A program made the translations under genes and the position numbers. The notes below the pieces were generated by a model. It had not been told where the DNA came from. It saw only the letters and a program-made list of their open reading frames with translations, and did not search any database. Below are positions 1 through 8,427 of a stretch of 64,000 bases of DNA, in pieces (the stretch's first letter is position 1; each line of letters starts with the position of its first letter). The DNA is taken from assembly GCF_031882575.1 (NCBI RefSeq), contig NZ_CP134772.1, positions 4,582,501 through 4,646,500 of the forward strand, given 5' to 3'. The stretch comes from Pseudomonas sp. VD-NE ins (GTDB taxonomy: Bacteria > Pseudomonadota > Gammaproteobacteria > Pseudomonadales > Pseudomonadaceae).

Positions 1-487
1 CCAGCATACGCGCCACGACTAATGCTCCGACGCATTGCGACAAAACCGACCACGCCAGGGTCTCGCTCTCAAGTATCTGTGCCCAACGCTCCTGAAGCCT
101 GCAAATCCACAGTTCGGCCTGCTCGCGCACCTGAACATCTGATCGGGCGATTTCTGCGCCCAGCGCCGGCAACGCGCAACCGGCCTCAGGCTGTTCTACG
201 TGAGCCATGCTCAGATAGTGTTTGAGACAGCGCTCCAGTCGCTCACGATCCTGCGTGCCCTCGCCTCCCAGTCGCTCAAGGCTTTGCCCCAACTCTCGCT
301 CGACGATGGCGGTGAACAACGCATCTTTCGACGAGAAGTGGCTGTAGAACGCCGCACCACTCAATCCGATAGCCTTCATCAAACCATCGACGCCCACCGT
401 GGAAAACCCGGAGCGCTTTGCTGACAGCGCGCTGCTCTGCAGTAGCTTTTCCCGTGTTTCCAGCTTGTGACTGGCGGAGTAACGCAT
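1..487 (-). CDS. TetR/AcrR-family transcriptional regulator, C-terminus cut by window edge
   Basis: About 162 residues are visible before the left edge of the window. The N-terminal helix-turn-helix of TetR proteins is clear (residues about 8-55, with GVDGLMKAIGLSGAAFYSHF followed by SSKDALF). The ligand-binding part includes EQPEAGCALPALGAEIARSD, typical of regulators that sit next to oxidoreductases. The start ATG is preceded by GAGGG at 8 nt spacing on the minus strand. It is divergent from the SDR gene starting at 579, with two AACGnnCGTT palindromes in between, so it probably represses that gene and itself. The inducer cannot be read from the sequence. Confidence 0.85.
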   Translation of the reverse strand, partial: MRYSASHKLETREKLLQSSALSAKRSGFSTVGVDGLMKAIGLSGAAFYSHFSSKDALFTAIVERELGQSLERLGGEGTQDRERLERCLKHYLSMAHVEQPEAGCALPALGAEIARSDVQVREQAELWICRLQERWAQILESETLAWSVLSQCVGALVVARML

Positions 488-535
488 GTGTTTGCCCTCG
501 AATCGACTGCCTTGACGTTGCCTGGATCCTAGCAT

Positions 536-560
536 AACGTTCGTTCACTTAACGATCGTT
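536..560. promoter_or_regulatory. Probable TetR operator
   Basis: Two near-palindromic 10-mers, AACGTTCGTT (536-545) and AACGATCGTT (551-560), lie 15 bp apart centre to centre in the 91-bp divergent region between the TetR gene and the SDR gene. Paired dyads of this kind are usual TetR-family operators. The assignment to the adjacent regulator is inferred from position. Confidence 0.55.
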
Positions 561-578
561 TAATAAAGGGACTCACCC

Positions 579-1307
579 ATGAATAACAAGAAGGTCGTAT
601 TGGTTGTCGGCGCCGGCGATGCCACGGGCGGAGCGATTGCCAAGCGTTTTGCCAGAGAAGGATTCATCGCCTGCGTCACCCGGCGCAGCGCCGACAAACT
701 GCAACCGCTGGTGGACGCGATCAAGGCTGAAGGCGGCGAAGCTCATGGTTTTGCCTGCGATGCGCGCAAGGAAGAAGACGTCATCGTCTTGATTGAAGAC
801 ATCGAAACCCGACTCGGTCCGATCGAAGCCTTTGTGTTCAACATCGGCGCCAATGTGCCGTGCAGCATCCTCGAGGAAACCGCTCGCAAGTATTTCAAGA
901 TTTGGGAAATGGCCTGCTTCTCAGGTTTCCTCAATGCCCGTGAAGTGGCCAAACGCATGGTCACGCGCAAACGCGGCACTATACTGTTTACCGGTGCCAC
1001 CGCCGGACTTCGCGGCGCCTCCGGGTTCGCCGCATTCGCCGGTGCCAAACACGGTATCCGCGCGCTGGCGCAAAGCATGGCGCGGGAACTGGGGCCGATG
1101 AACATCCACGTCGCCCATGTGGTGGTCGATGGTGCGATCGACACCGATTTCATTCGCAACAGTTTCCCCGAGAAGTACGCCACCAAAGATCAGGATGGCA
1201 TTCTCAATCCCGAGCACATCGCCGAGAACTACTGGTATCTGCACAGTCAACCACGGGATGCCTGGACGTTCGAGCTGGATCTGCGCCCGTGGAACGAACG
1301 CTGGTAA
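579..1307 (+). CDS. SDR-family protein with altered catalytic residues
   Basis: A 242-residue short-chain dehydrogenase/reductase fold. The N-terminal cofactor motif GAGDATGG is at residues 11-18 and an NIGANV segment stands where NNAG is usual. At the active site the usual YxxxK reads FAGAK (residues 153-157), so the catalytic tyrosine is phenylalanine, and the usual serine segment reads FTGATAG. The lysine is kept. The protein may bind NAD(P) without classical alcohol dehydrogenation. It lies downstream of the TetR operator and 36 bp before a DsbA-fold isomerase-like gene, probably one transcript. Substrate unknown. Confidence 0.8.
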   Translation: MNNKKVVLVVGAGDATGGAIAKRFAREGFIACVTRRSADKLQPLVDAIKAEGGEAHGFACDARKEEDVIVLIEDIETRLGPIEAFVFNIGANVPCSILEETARKYFKIWEMACFSGFLNAREVAKRMVTRKRGTILFTGATAGLRGASGFAAFAGAKHGIRALAQSMARELGPMNIHVAHVVVDGAIDTDFIRNSFPEKYATKDQDGILNPEHIAENYWYLHSQPRDAWTFELDLRPWNERW

Positions 1308-1343
1308 GACCCCTGCCATAACAATAACGACAGAGACGCAAAA

Positions 1344-1940
1344 ATGACTAAAACCGTGGAGTTCTATTTCGACCTCGGCAGCCCTGCCACCTATCTGGCC
1401 TTCACCCAACTGCCGAAGATTTGCGCCGAAACGAACAGTGAACTGATCTACATCCCGATGCTGCTGGGTGGCGTGTTCAAGGCAACCGGCAACGCATCGC
1501 CGGCGATGATTCCGGCGAAAGGTCGGTATATGTTTCAGGATCTGGATCGCTACGCGAAACGCTACGGGGTGCCGCTGACATTCAATCCGCATTTCCCGAT
1601 CAACACACTGATGTTGATGCGTGCGGTCACTGGCATCCAGTTGCGGCAACCGGAACGCTTCCAGGCGTTTATCGATTGTCTGTTCACGGCGTTATGGGTT
1701 GAAGGACGTAGCCTCGACGAGCCTGCGACCGTCGCTGCCGTGCTGAGCGAACACGGTTTCGATCCGCTTGAAGTGCTGGCACTGACTAACGACGAGTCCG
1801 TCAAAGCCGTTCTCAAGGACAACACCGAAACCGCGGTTAAACGCGGTGTGTTCGGGGCACCCAGTATGTTTATCGGCAATCAGCTGTTCTTCGGCCAGGA
1901 TCGGCTCGACTTTGTTGGGGAAGCCTTGCGCCAAGGCTAA
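1344..1940 (+). CDS. 2-hydroxychromene-2-carboxylate isomerase / kappa-class GST-like protein
   Basis: 198 residues of the DsbA-like thioredoxin fold used by HCCA isomerases. The N-terminus reads FYFDLGSPATYLA, in which the serine of the S-P-x-x-Y motif takes the place of the thioredoxin active-site cysteine and activates glutathione in characterised relatives. The C-terminal GAPSMFIGNQLFFGQDRL is the family signature around the cis-proline. Members act in naphthalene breakdown or as general glutathione-dependent isomerases. No ring-cleavage genes are nearby, so the substrate is open. It follows the SDR gene and is probably co-transcribed with it. Confidence 0.8.
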   Translation: MTKTVEFYFDLGSPATYLAFTQLPKICAETNSELIYIPMLLGGVFKATGNASPAMIPAKGRYMFQDLDRYAKRYGVPLTFNPHFPINTLMLMRAVTGIQLRQPERFQAFIDCLFTALWVEGRSLDEPATVAAVLSEHGFDPLEVLALTNDESVKAVLKDNTETAVKRGVFGAPSMFIGNQLFFGQDRLDFVGEALRQG

Positions 1941-1983
1941 GCGATCATTCAGGCGCTGAAAACAGCGCCTGAATTCCAACCGG

Positions 1984-3792
1984 TCAGATGGCAGCAGTAC
2001 GAGTGTTCAACCATTCCAGCGCAGCACCCTCAAGCAATGGACTCAAGCGCTCACGCACTTGTGCGTGGTAGGCGTTGAACCACTGCTTCTCTTCCTCCGT
2101 CAGCAGCGCTGGCAGCAGGCAACGTGTGTCGATCGGGCACAGCGTCAAGGTTTCAAACTTGAGGAATTCACCGAATTCGCTGCTGCCCGCCTCGCGGTTC
2201 ATCGCCAGGTTTTCGATACGCACGCCCCAACGACCCGGACGGTAAGTGCCCGGCTCGATCGAAGTGATCATTCCCGGCTGCATGGCCGTCTGCGGTGCCG
2301 GCGCTGCCTGATACGCAATCACCTGTGGACCTTCATGAACGTTGAGGAAATAGCCAACGCCGTGCCCCGTACCGTGACCGTAATCCACGCTGTCGGCCCA
2401 GATCGGCGCACGGGCAATGGCGTCCAGCAGCGGCGACAGAATGCCTTTCGGGAACTGCGCGCGCGACAGGGCAATCACGCCCTTCAACACGCGCGTGCAA
2501 TCGCGCTTCTGCTCTTCGCTCGGCGTACCGACCGGCACCATCCGCGTGATGTCCGTGGTGCCGCCCAGGTATTGACCACCCGAGTCAATCAGCAGCAAGC
2601 CGTCACCCTCGATCACCGCATGCTCTTCTTCGGTGGCGTGGTAATGCGGCATGGCGCCGTTGGCGTTGAACGCGGCGATGGTGTTGAAACTCAGCGATAC
2701 ATAATCCGGACGACGTTGGCGGGCAGCGGTGAGTTTTTCGTCGATAGTCAGTTCGGTGATGCGTTCGCGGCCCCAGGCCGATTCCAGCCAGGCGAAAAAC
2801 TCGCACAGCGCGGCACCGTCCTGCTCCATCGCTTGGCGGATGTGCTGAGCATCGGCTTCACTTTTCTGCGACTTGGCCAACGTAGTCGGGTTCAAGCCTT
2901 CGACCAGTTTCACGCCGCTGTCGAGGCTATCCAGCAAACCGCTGGTCACTCGCGCCGGGTCGACCAGCAGGCTCGCGCCACTCGGCACGGCACGCAGGGC
3001 ATCGGCGACTTCGCTGTAATCACGCAACGTCACGCCGTCCGTCTCCAGCACCGCGCGCAAATCCGCGTCGACCTTGCTCAGTGCTACGAACAAAGTGGCC
3101 TGCTGCTGACCGATCAAGGCAAACGAAACAAACACCGGGTTGAACGACACATCGCCACCGCGCAGGTTGAACAGCCAGGCAATGTCGTCGAGGGTGGCGA
3201 TGAAATGCCAGTCAGCCCCACGCTCTTGCAAGGTTTCGCGCAGCTTGGCGAGTTTCTCGCCACGGCTGACGGTCGCTTGCGGTGGCAGATGCTGATAGAT
3301 CGGTGCATTCGGCAGGCTCGGGCGATCACTCCAGACTTCCTGCAGCAGATCGATATCGGTACGCAGGCGCGCACCGCGTGCTTCGAGCTTGCTGCTCAGG
3401 GTACGCGCCGACGCCACGGCCATCACCGCACCGTCAACCGCGACCACACCACCTTCCGGTGTCTGCTCGGCGAGCCAGTCCAGCGGGCTCGGCTGACCCG
3501 GTTGCAGTTTCACCAGTTCAATGCCACTGCCCTTGAGCTCCTTCGTCGCTTGCTCCCAATAACGGCTGTCGGCCCAGACGCCGGCGAAATCAGCGGTGAC
3601 GATCAACGTCCCGACCGAACCATGGAAGCCCGACAACCACTGCCGGCCCTGCCAGTAACCCGGCAGATATTCCGACAAATGCGGGTCGGCGGACGGCACC
3701 AGCAGTGCGTGAATGCCTTCGCGGCGCATCAGTTCGCGAGTGTGCGCCAGGCGCTGGGGCACCGATCCTTCGGTCGAGGTCTGGGTACTCAT
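1984..3792 (-). CDS. Aminopeptidase P family protein (M24B, Xaa-Pro aminopeptidase)
   Basis: About 602 residues. The C-terminal catalytic half has the M24 'pita-bread' metal ligands: two aspartates in LIDSGGQYLGGTTDITR, a histidine in GHGTGHGVGYFLNVHEGP, and glutamates in SIEPGTYRPG and GVRIENLA. Two N-terminal creatinase-like domains (residues about 10-300) match the long three-domain eukaryote-type APP1 form rather than the shorter E. coli PepP (about 440 residues). Two adjacent ATG codons exist (3795 and 3792); the second is chosen because AGGAG is 5 nt from it and only 2 nt from the first. Expected to be cytosolic, removing N-terminal residues before proline. Confidence 0.9.
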   Translation of the reverse strand: MSTQTSTEGSVPQRLAHTRELMRREGIHALLVPSADPHLSEYLPGYWQGRQWLSGFHGSVGTLIVTADFAGVWADSRYWEQATKELKGSGIELVKLQPGQPSPLDWLAEQTPEGGVVAVDGAVMAVASARTLSSKLEARGARLRTDIDLLQEVWSDRPSLPNAPIYQHLPPQATVSRGEKLAKLRETLQERGADWHFIATLDDIAWLFNLRGGDVSFNPVFVSFALIGQQQATLFVALSKVDADLRAVLETDGVTLRDYSEVADALRAVPSGASLLVDPARVTSGLLDSLDSGVKLVEGLNPTTLAKSQKSEADAQHIRQAMEQDGAALCEFFAWLESAWGRERITELTIDEKLTAARQRRPDYVSLSFNTIAAFNANGAMPHYHATEEEHAVIEGDGLLLIDSGGQYLGGTTDITRMVPVGTPSEEQKRDCTRVLKGVIALSRAQFPKGILSPLLDAIARAPIWADSVDYGHGTGHGVGYFLNVHEGPQVIAYQAAPAPQTAMQPGMITSIEPGTYRPGRWGVRIENLAMNREAGSSEFGEFLKFETLTLCPIDTRCLLPALLTEEEKQWFNAYHAQVRERLSPLLEGAALEWLNTRTAAI

Positions 3793-3848
3793 CATGTCTC
3801 CTGCTAATCACTTCATCGTTATTGTTCGTAGCCGTGAGATCGGCTCGT

Positions 3849-5015
3849 TTAAAGCCCTGTCGCCCAGAATGCCGGAGCACTGGCGCAGGCGGTCTTGATC
3901 AGTTGAACAGCCTTGTCGATATCCTCGGCAGTGGTGAAACGGCCGAGGCTCAAGCGAATGGTGCGACCGGCCAGATGCGCGTCATGCCCCAGCGCCAACA
4001 GCACGTGGGACGGCGCGTTACTCGCCGAGTTGCAAGCCGAGGTCGCGGAAAAGGCGATCGAATGGCTCAATGCCGCACTGTTGAACTCGCCTTCACTGAA
4101 AGTCAGGCTCAAGGTGTGCGGAATGCGCTGAGTGGCGCAGCCGTTCAAGCGTACGCCCGGCAAACTCAGCAGTTGTTCGAGCAAGCGTTCGCGCAGCGCG
4201 ACGATGGTCTTTTTCTCGGCATCGAACGCATCGGCGGCCAAGGCAAACGCGGCGCCCATGCCGGCAATCTGGTGCGTCGCCAAGGTTCCGGAGCGCAAAC
4301 CACCTTCGTGACCGCCGCCGTGAATCTGCGCTTGCAATCGCTGCTGCGCCCGTGGGCCGACGTACAACGCGCCGATGCCTTTGGGGCCGTAAAGTTTGTG
4401 CGCCGAAAACGACATCAGATCCACCGGCCATTGCGCCAGATCGATGGCGACTTTGCCGGCGCCCTGGGCCGCATCAACATGGAACAACGCCTCACGACCA
4501 CGCACAACGGCGCCAATCGCTTGAACATCGTTAACGGTGCCCAACTCGTTGTTGACCAGCATCAGCGACACCAGAAAGGTGTCGTCGCGCATGGCTTCAC
4601 TGACCGCTTGCGGCGTGATCAGGCCATCGGCGTCCGGCACCAGATAGGTCACGGCGATTCCCGCGTCCTGCAATTGGCGGGCGGTATCGAGGATGGCTTT
4701 GTGTTCGATCTGACTGGTAATGATGTGGCCGCCGGACACACCTCGGGCCTGCGCCACGCCTTTGAGGGCGAGGTTATTGGACTCGGTGGCACCGGAGGTC
4801 CAGACAATCTGTTCGGCATTGGCGCCGACCAGTTCGGCGACTTGCCGGCGGGCCTGCTCGACCGTGTGCCGGGCCTGCTGGCCGTAAGCATGGGAGCTGG
4901 AAGCCGGGTTACCAAAGTTACCGTGAAACCCCAGACACTCGATCATCACCTGGATGACCCGCTCGTCAACCGGGGTGGTGGCGGCGTAATCGAAATACAA
5001 CGGACGTGTGTTCAT
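3849..5015 (-). CDS. Cysteine desulfurase, NifS/IscS type
   Basis: 388 residues, the usual length for class V aminotransferase-fold desulfurases. It opens with LYFDYAATTPVD. The PLP lysine lies in SFSAHKLYGPKG, and the persulfide-forming cysteine is in SATSACNSASNAPSHVLLALG-like sequence, equivalent to the IscS SGSACTSAS loop. It would take sulfur from cysteine for iron-sulfur clusters or thiolated molecules. No iscR, iscU or hscA is adjacent, so this is not the main isc operon and the symbol is left open. It is 56 bp upstream of the aminopeptidase P gene on the same strand. Confidence 0.87.
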   Translation of the reverse strand: MNTRPLYFDYAATTPVDERVIQVMIECLGFHGNFGNPASSSHAYGQQARHTVEQARRQVAELVGANAEQIVWTSGATESNNLALKGVAQARGVSGGHIITSQIEHKAILDTARQLQDAGIAVTYLVPDADGLITPQAVSEAMRDDTFLVSLMLVNNELGTVNDVQAIGAVVRGREALFHVDAAQGAGKVAIDLAQWPVDLMSFSAHKLYGPKGIGALYVGPRAQQRLQAQIHGGGHEGGLRSGTLATHQIAGMGAAFALAADAFDAEKKTIVALRERLLEQLLSLPGVRLNGCATQRIPHTLSLTFSEGEFNSAALSHSIAFSATSACNSASNAPSHVLLALGHDAHLAGRTIRLSLGRFTTAEDIDKAVQLIKTACASAPAFWATGL

Positions 5016-5220
5016 AAAAGACTCGCAGAGCGTGTTCCGGGATCAGGAGGCTCGTGTCTGCAAACGGTACGGCGCAGCCTTGTGAGCTGCGCGTCGGTTC
5101 GAGAGCGTCATCAATACCTGATCGGATGCCGTTAAAGAAGAACAACTTCATTTAAAAGTGCGTAGGAACGCTCCTGAAGTCGAGCTTAACAGGCATCCGG
5201 CCTGCGGTTGAAGCGATGCG

Positions 5221-5844
5221 TCAGCTAAAGCTTTCGAGAAGTAACGGGTACAGCGAAATCACCAACAGCGCCGCCATGCCCCAGTTGAACACGCGTAACC
5301 AGCGCGGATCCTTCAGCACATTGCGCAACAACGTACCGCAGGCCGCCCAGACGCCGACGCTGGGCAGGTTGATGATGGCGAACACTGCAGCAATCACCAC
5401 GACATTGGTGAAATAGCCCTGCATCGGCGTGTAGGTGCTGATGGCCCCGATGGCCATGATCCACGCCTTGGGATTGACCCACTGAAACGCGGCGGCGCCG
5501 AGGTAGCTGATCGGCTTGGCCTCGCCTTCGGCACTGTCACCGACAGGTCCCGAGTGAGCGATTTTCCACGCCAGATACAACAGATATGCCGCGCCAACAT
5601 AGCGCAGAACCGTGTAGAGAATCGGGTAAGTCTGAAACACCGCGCCGAGGCCAAAGCCCACGGCCACGACCAGAACGAAGAAGCCGCAAGTGATCCCGAG
5701 CATGTGCGGGATGGTGCGGTTAAAGCCGAAATTCACCCCCGATGCCAGCAACATGGTGTTGTTCGGCCCCGGCGTAATCGAGGTGACAAGGGCAAACAGG
5801 GCAAAGCCCAACAGCAGGTCAAGCGAGAGGTTCATGGCAGGCAA
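5221..5844 (-). CDS. LysE/RhtB-family amino-acid exporter
   Basis: 207 residues with about six hydrophobic segments. The N-terminal part carries the LysE-family signature FALVTSITPGPNNTMLLASG, and residues about 110-150 hold the conserved VNPKAWIMAIGA. Such inner-membrane proteins export amino acids or homoserine lactones by proton exchange. The substrate is not deducible. The gene stands alone between the desulfurase and a small lipoprotein gene. Confidence 0.9.
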   Translation of the reverse strand: MPAMNLSLDLLLGFALFALVTSITPGPNNTMLLASGVNFGFNRTIPHMLGITCGFFVLVVAVGFGLGAVFQTYPILYTVLRYVGAAYLLYLAWKIAHSGPVGDSAEGEAKPISYLGAAAFQWVNPKAWIMAIGAISTYTPMQGYFTNVVVIAAVFAIINLPSVGVWAACGTLLRNVLKDPRWLRVFNWGMAALLVISLYPLLLESFS

Positions 5845-5936
5845 TCCATCAGGGTCATTCAGGTGTTGACCCTATCCCACGTCGTCCGGCAAGCCCACGG
5901 ACAGTTGGGTAAAACTTCGAGCAGTACAGTTTGCTT

Positions 5937-6194
5937 TCAGCTAGGACGCCCGTGCAGCTGTACGGCACGTTCGGCACTCATTTCAGCTTTTTTGTCGAAC
6001 TGCGTCTGACCGAGCAATTGCGCTTTTTTCGCGTGGTATTCGTCGAAAGACAAGCCGCTGCGATTCAGTGCTTCCATCGCCAATTCGCGGGATTCTTCGT
6101 CGGTGTAAGGGCGCAACTCCGGCGAAACATGTCCGGCACAACCGGCGAGTACAGAGACAGCGAGCAACAGGGAAACAGTCAGTAAACGATTCAT
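5937..6194 (-). CDS. Small predicted lipoprotein
   Basis: 85 residues from the ATG at 6194, chosen because it begins a textbook signal peptide (MNRLLTVSLLLAVSVLAGC) with lipobox LAGC and Cys19 as the lipidation site; AGGA lies upstream. A longer open frame to 6275 exists but would bury the signal. The mature part is short, charged and probably helical (ESRELAMEALNRSGLSF). No known function is recognised. Confidence 0.75.
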   Translation of the reverse strand: MNRLLTVSLLLAVSVLAGCAGHVSPELRPYTDEESRELAMEALNRSGLSFDEYHAKKAQLLGQTQFDKKAEMSAERAVQLHGRPS

Positions 6195-6390
6195 GGGAGC
6201 GTCCTGGCGAGCAATGGGGAGTCGATGAACAAAGGCTACGCCCGAGCACGCTCGCGCAGAAATCAACGCTCTCAATAGTGGCTATCAGGAAATTGACACG
6301 CGTCGACGCATATCTCTTAACGATCTATAAATATCGATTAACGTTCTTTTACGGAATAACAAACAGCCTTTATAACTTCACCCATGCGGT

Positions 6391-6419
6391 GAGCACTGTT
6401 GCTCCAGCAACTGTTGCTC
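6391..6419. promoter_or_regulatory. Paired dyads, candidate activator (SfnR) site upstream of msuE
   Basis: CTGTTGCTC occurs twice with a 15-bp period (6396-6404 and 6411-6419), each within a dyad: GAGCActgtTGCTC (6391-6404) and the perfect palindrome AGCAACTGTTGCT (6406-6418). A further partial copy AGCAACTGTTG lies at 6558-6568. The pair is about 100 bp upstream of the -24/-12 promoter, a normal distance for a sigma-54 enhancer. Binding by SfnR is inferred. The rest of 6195-6510 is AT-rich around 6300-6380 and shows no gene. Confidence 0.45.
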
Positions 6420-6510
6420 AGCCAACACCGATTCAACAAAGCGCCCCGCTACTCACAGGGGCGAACACCACGCTAACGCTCAACGCCTTGTAAACCGGGG
6501 CTTCCAGGAA

Positions 6511-6527
6511 TTGGTACAGCGCTTGCT
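6511..6527 (+). promoter_or_regulatory. Sigma-54 (-24/-12) promoter of the msu operon
   Basis: TTGGTACAGCGCTTGCT matches the RpoN consensus YTGGCACGRNNNTTGCW at all but two fixed positions, with the required GG-N10-GC spacing. It lies 58 bp upstream of the msuE start. A sigma-54 activator (sfnR) is encoded three genes downstream. Confidence 0.7.
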
Positions 6528-6584
6528 CAGACCCGGTGACTTACTCACTGCTCGCTGAGCAACTGTTGAAAAAAGGAACTGATC

Positions 6585-7148
6585 ATGTCGCGTCCCCTGA
6601 AAGTCGTCGCCCTCTCCGGCGGCACCTGGCGTCCGTCCCGTACCTTGGTGCTGACCCAGGCCCTGCTCGCCGAACTGGCCGGGCACCTGACCATCGAAAG
6701 CCATTTGATCGAACTCGGTGATATCGCCCGTCCGCTCGGCGGCGCGCTGTCGCGTCAGGAACTCGGTGCTGAGGTTGAAGCCGAGTTGCAGGCCATTGAA
6801 CAGGCCGATCTGCTGATCGTTGCCGCGCCGGTGTATCGCGGTTCCTACCCGGGCCTGCTCAAGCATCTGTTCGACCTGATCGACCTCAACGCACTGATCG
6901 ACACGCCGGTGCTGCTGGCCGCAACCGGCGGCAGCGAACGCCATGCGCTGGTCCTCGATCACCAGTTGCGGCCGCTGTTCAGCTTTTTCCAGGCCATGAC
7001 CTTGCCGATCGGCGTGTACGCCACCGAAGCCGACTTCGCCGATTACCAGATCACCAGCGAACTGTTGAAGGCGCGCATCCGCCTGGCCGCCGAACGCGCG
7101 GCGCCGCTGTTCGCCACACAAATCAAACCCTTGCTGAAAATCGCCTGA
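6585..7148 (+). CDS. msuE: NAD(P)H-dependent FMN reductase MsuE
   Basis: 187 residues of the flavodoxin-like NADPH-FMN reductase fold: phosphate-binding [11 protein letters not shown] at residues 9-19 and the motif [19 protein letters not shown]. The family supplies reduced FMN to two-component alkanesulfonate monooxygenases. AAGGA lies before the ATG. It is followed after 10 bp by msuD, as in the P. aeruginosa msuEDC operon, where MsuE reduces FMN for MsuD. Expected to be expressed during sulfate starvation from the sigma-54 promoter. Confidence 0.92.
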   Translation: MSRPLKVVALSGGTWRPSRTLVLTQALLAELAGHLTIESHLIELGDIARPLGGALSRQELGAEVEAELQAIEQADLLIVAAPVYRGSYPGLLKHLFDLIDLNALIDTPVLLAATGGSERHALVLDHQLRPLFSFFQAMTLPIGVYATEADFADYQITSELLKARIRLAAERAAPLFATQIKPLLKIA

Positions 7149-7158
7149 GGAGCCGTTC

Positions 7159-8304
7159 ATGGATGTTTTCTGGTTCCTGCCGACCCACGGTGATGGCCAC
7201 TATCTGGGCACCACCCAAGGTGCGCGCCCGGTCACTCTCAATTATCTGAAACAAGTGGCGCAGGCGGCTGACAGCCTCGGCTACCACGGCGTGCTGATTC
7301 CCACCGGACGCTCCTGCGAAGACTCCTGGGTGATCGCTTCGGCGCTGGTGCCGTTGACCGAACGTCTGCGTTATCTGGTGGCGATCCGTCCGGGGATCAT
7401 CTCGCCGACGGTGTCGGCGCGCATGGCGGCAACTCTGGATCGGTTATCCAACGGGCGCTTGTTGATCAACGTGGTGACCGGCGGCGATCCGGATGAAAAC
7501 CGTGGCGACGGCAGTTTCCTCAGCCACGCCGAACGCTACGAAGTCACCGATGAATTCCTGAAGATCTGGCGCCGCGTGTTGCAAGGCGAAGCGGTGGATT
7601 TCGACGGCAAACACCTGAAGGTGCAGAACGCCAAAGCGCTGTATCCGCCGGTGCAGAAACCCTATCCGCCGCTGTACTTTGGTGGTTCCTCCGATGCCGC
7701 GCATGATCTGGCCGCCGAACAGGTCGATGTCTATCTGACCTGGGGCGAACCACCGGCCGCTGTCGCGGAAAAACTCGCCGACGTACGCGAACGCGCCGCG
7801 CGACATGGACGCAAGGTCAAGTTCGGCATCCGCCTGCATGTGATCGTGCGCGAGACCGCCGAAGAGGCCTGGAAAGCCGCGGACAAACTGATCGAACACA
7901 TCAGCGACGAGACCATTGAGGCGGCACAGAAATCCTTTTCGCGTTTCGACTCCGAAGGTCAGCGGCGCATGGCGGCGTTGCATGATGGCCGTCGCGATAA
8001 CCTCGAAATCGCCCCGAACCTGTGGGCCGGTGTCGGTCTGGTGCGCGGCGGTGCCGGTACGGCGCTGGTTGGCGATCCGCAGCAAGTGGCGGCGCGGATC
8101 AAGGAATACGCGGATCTGGGCATCGAGAGTTTCATCTTCTCCGGTTATCCGCATCTGGAAGAGGCTTACCGCTTTGCCGAGCTGGTGTTCCCGTTGCTGC
8201 CTGAGCCTTACGCGAGTCTGGCCGGGCGTGGCGTGACCAATCTGACCGGGCCGTTTGGCGAAATGATTGCCAATGATGTGCTGCCCACAAAAGCCTCGGC
8301 ATAA
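7159..8304 (+). CDS. msuD: FMNH2-dependent alkanesulfonate (methanesulfonate) monooxygenase MsuD
   Basis: 381 residues of the bacterial-luciferase-like TIM barrel, the usual SsuD/MsuD length. Family segments include [14 protein letters not shown] at the N-terminus, [22 protein letters not shown] and [16 protein letters not shown]. The enzyme cleaves the C-S bond of alkanesulfonates with FMNH2 and O2, releasing sulfite. MsuD rather than SsuD is preferred because the flanking genes are msuE, msuC and sfnR and no ssuABC transporter is here. A REP element follows the stop codon. Confidence 0.9.
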   Translation: MDVFWFLPTHGDGHYLGTTQGARPVTLNYLKQVAQAADSLGYHGVLIPTGRSCEDSWVIASALVPLTERLRYLVAIRPGIISPTVSARMAATLDRLSNGRLLINVVTGGDPDENRGDGSFLSHAERYEVTDEFLKIWRRVLQGEAVDFDGKHLKVQNAKALYPPVQKPYPPLYFGGSSDAAHDLAAEQVDVYLTWGEPPAAVAEKLADVRERAARHGRKVKFGIRLHVIVRETAEEAWKAADKLIEHISDETIEAAQKSFSRFDSEGQRRMAALHDGRRDNLEIAPNLWAGVGLVRGGAGTALVGDPQQVAARIKEYADLGIESFIFSGYPHLEEAYRFAELVFPLLPEPYASLAGRGVTNLTGPFGEMIANDVLPTKASA

Positions 8305-8314
8305 ACAAATCCCC

Positions 8315-8399
8315 TGTAGGAGCTGCCGCAGGCTGCGATCTTTTGATCTGGTGTTTAAAAATCAACGTCAAAAGATCGCAGCCTGCGGCAGCTCCTACA
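8315..8399. repeat. REP element, type A (GTAGGAGCTGCCGCAGG family)
   Basis: Two 32-nt arms (8315-8346 and 8368-8399) are exact reverse complements around a 21-nt spacer. The same arm occurs at 16584, 32313 and 47370. It sits between msuD and msuC and could form a strong intra-operon hairpin that stabilises the msuED part of the mRNA or lowers msuC expression. Confidence 0.9.
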
Positions 8400-8427
8400 C
8401 CGGCTGAGTGAATTCAGGAGTGTTGGT

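Noticed and set aside
276..548. 90-codon minus-strand frame near the left edge
   Set aside because: It is another frame of the TetR gene, whose own frame (start 487) shows the helix-turn-helix and runs off the window.
2059..3807. 582-codon open frame antisense to the aminopeptidase P gene
   Set aside because: Composition typical of an antisense shadow and the sense gene has all metal ligands.
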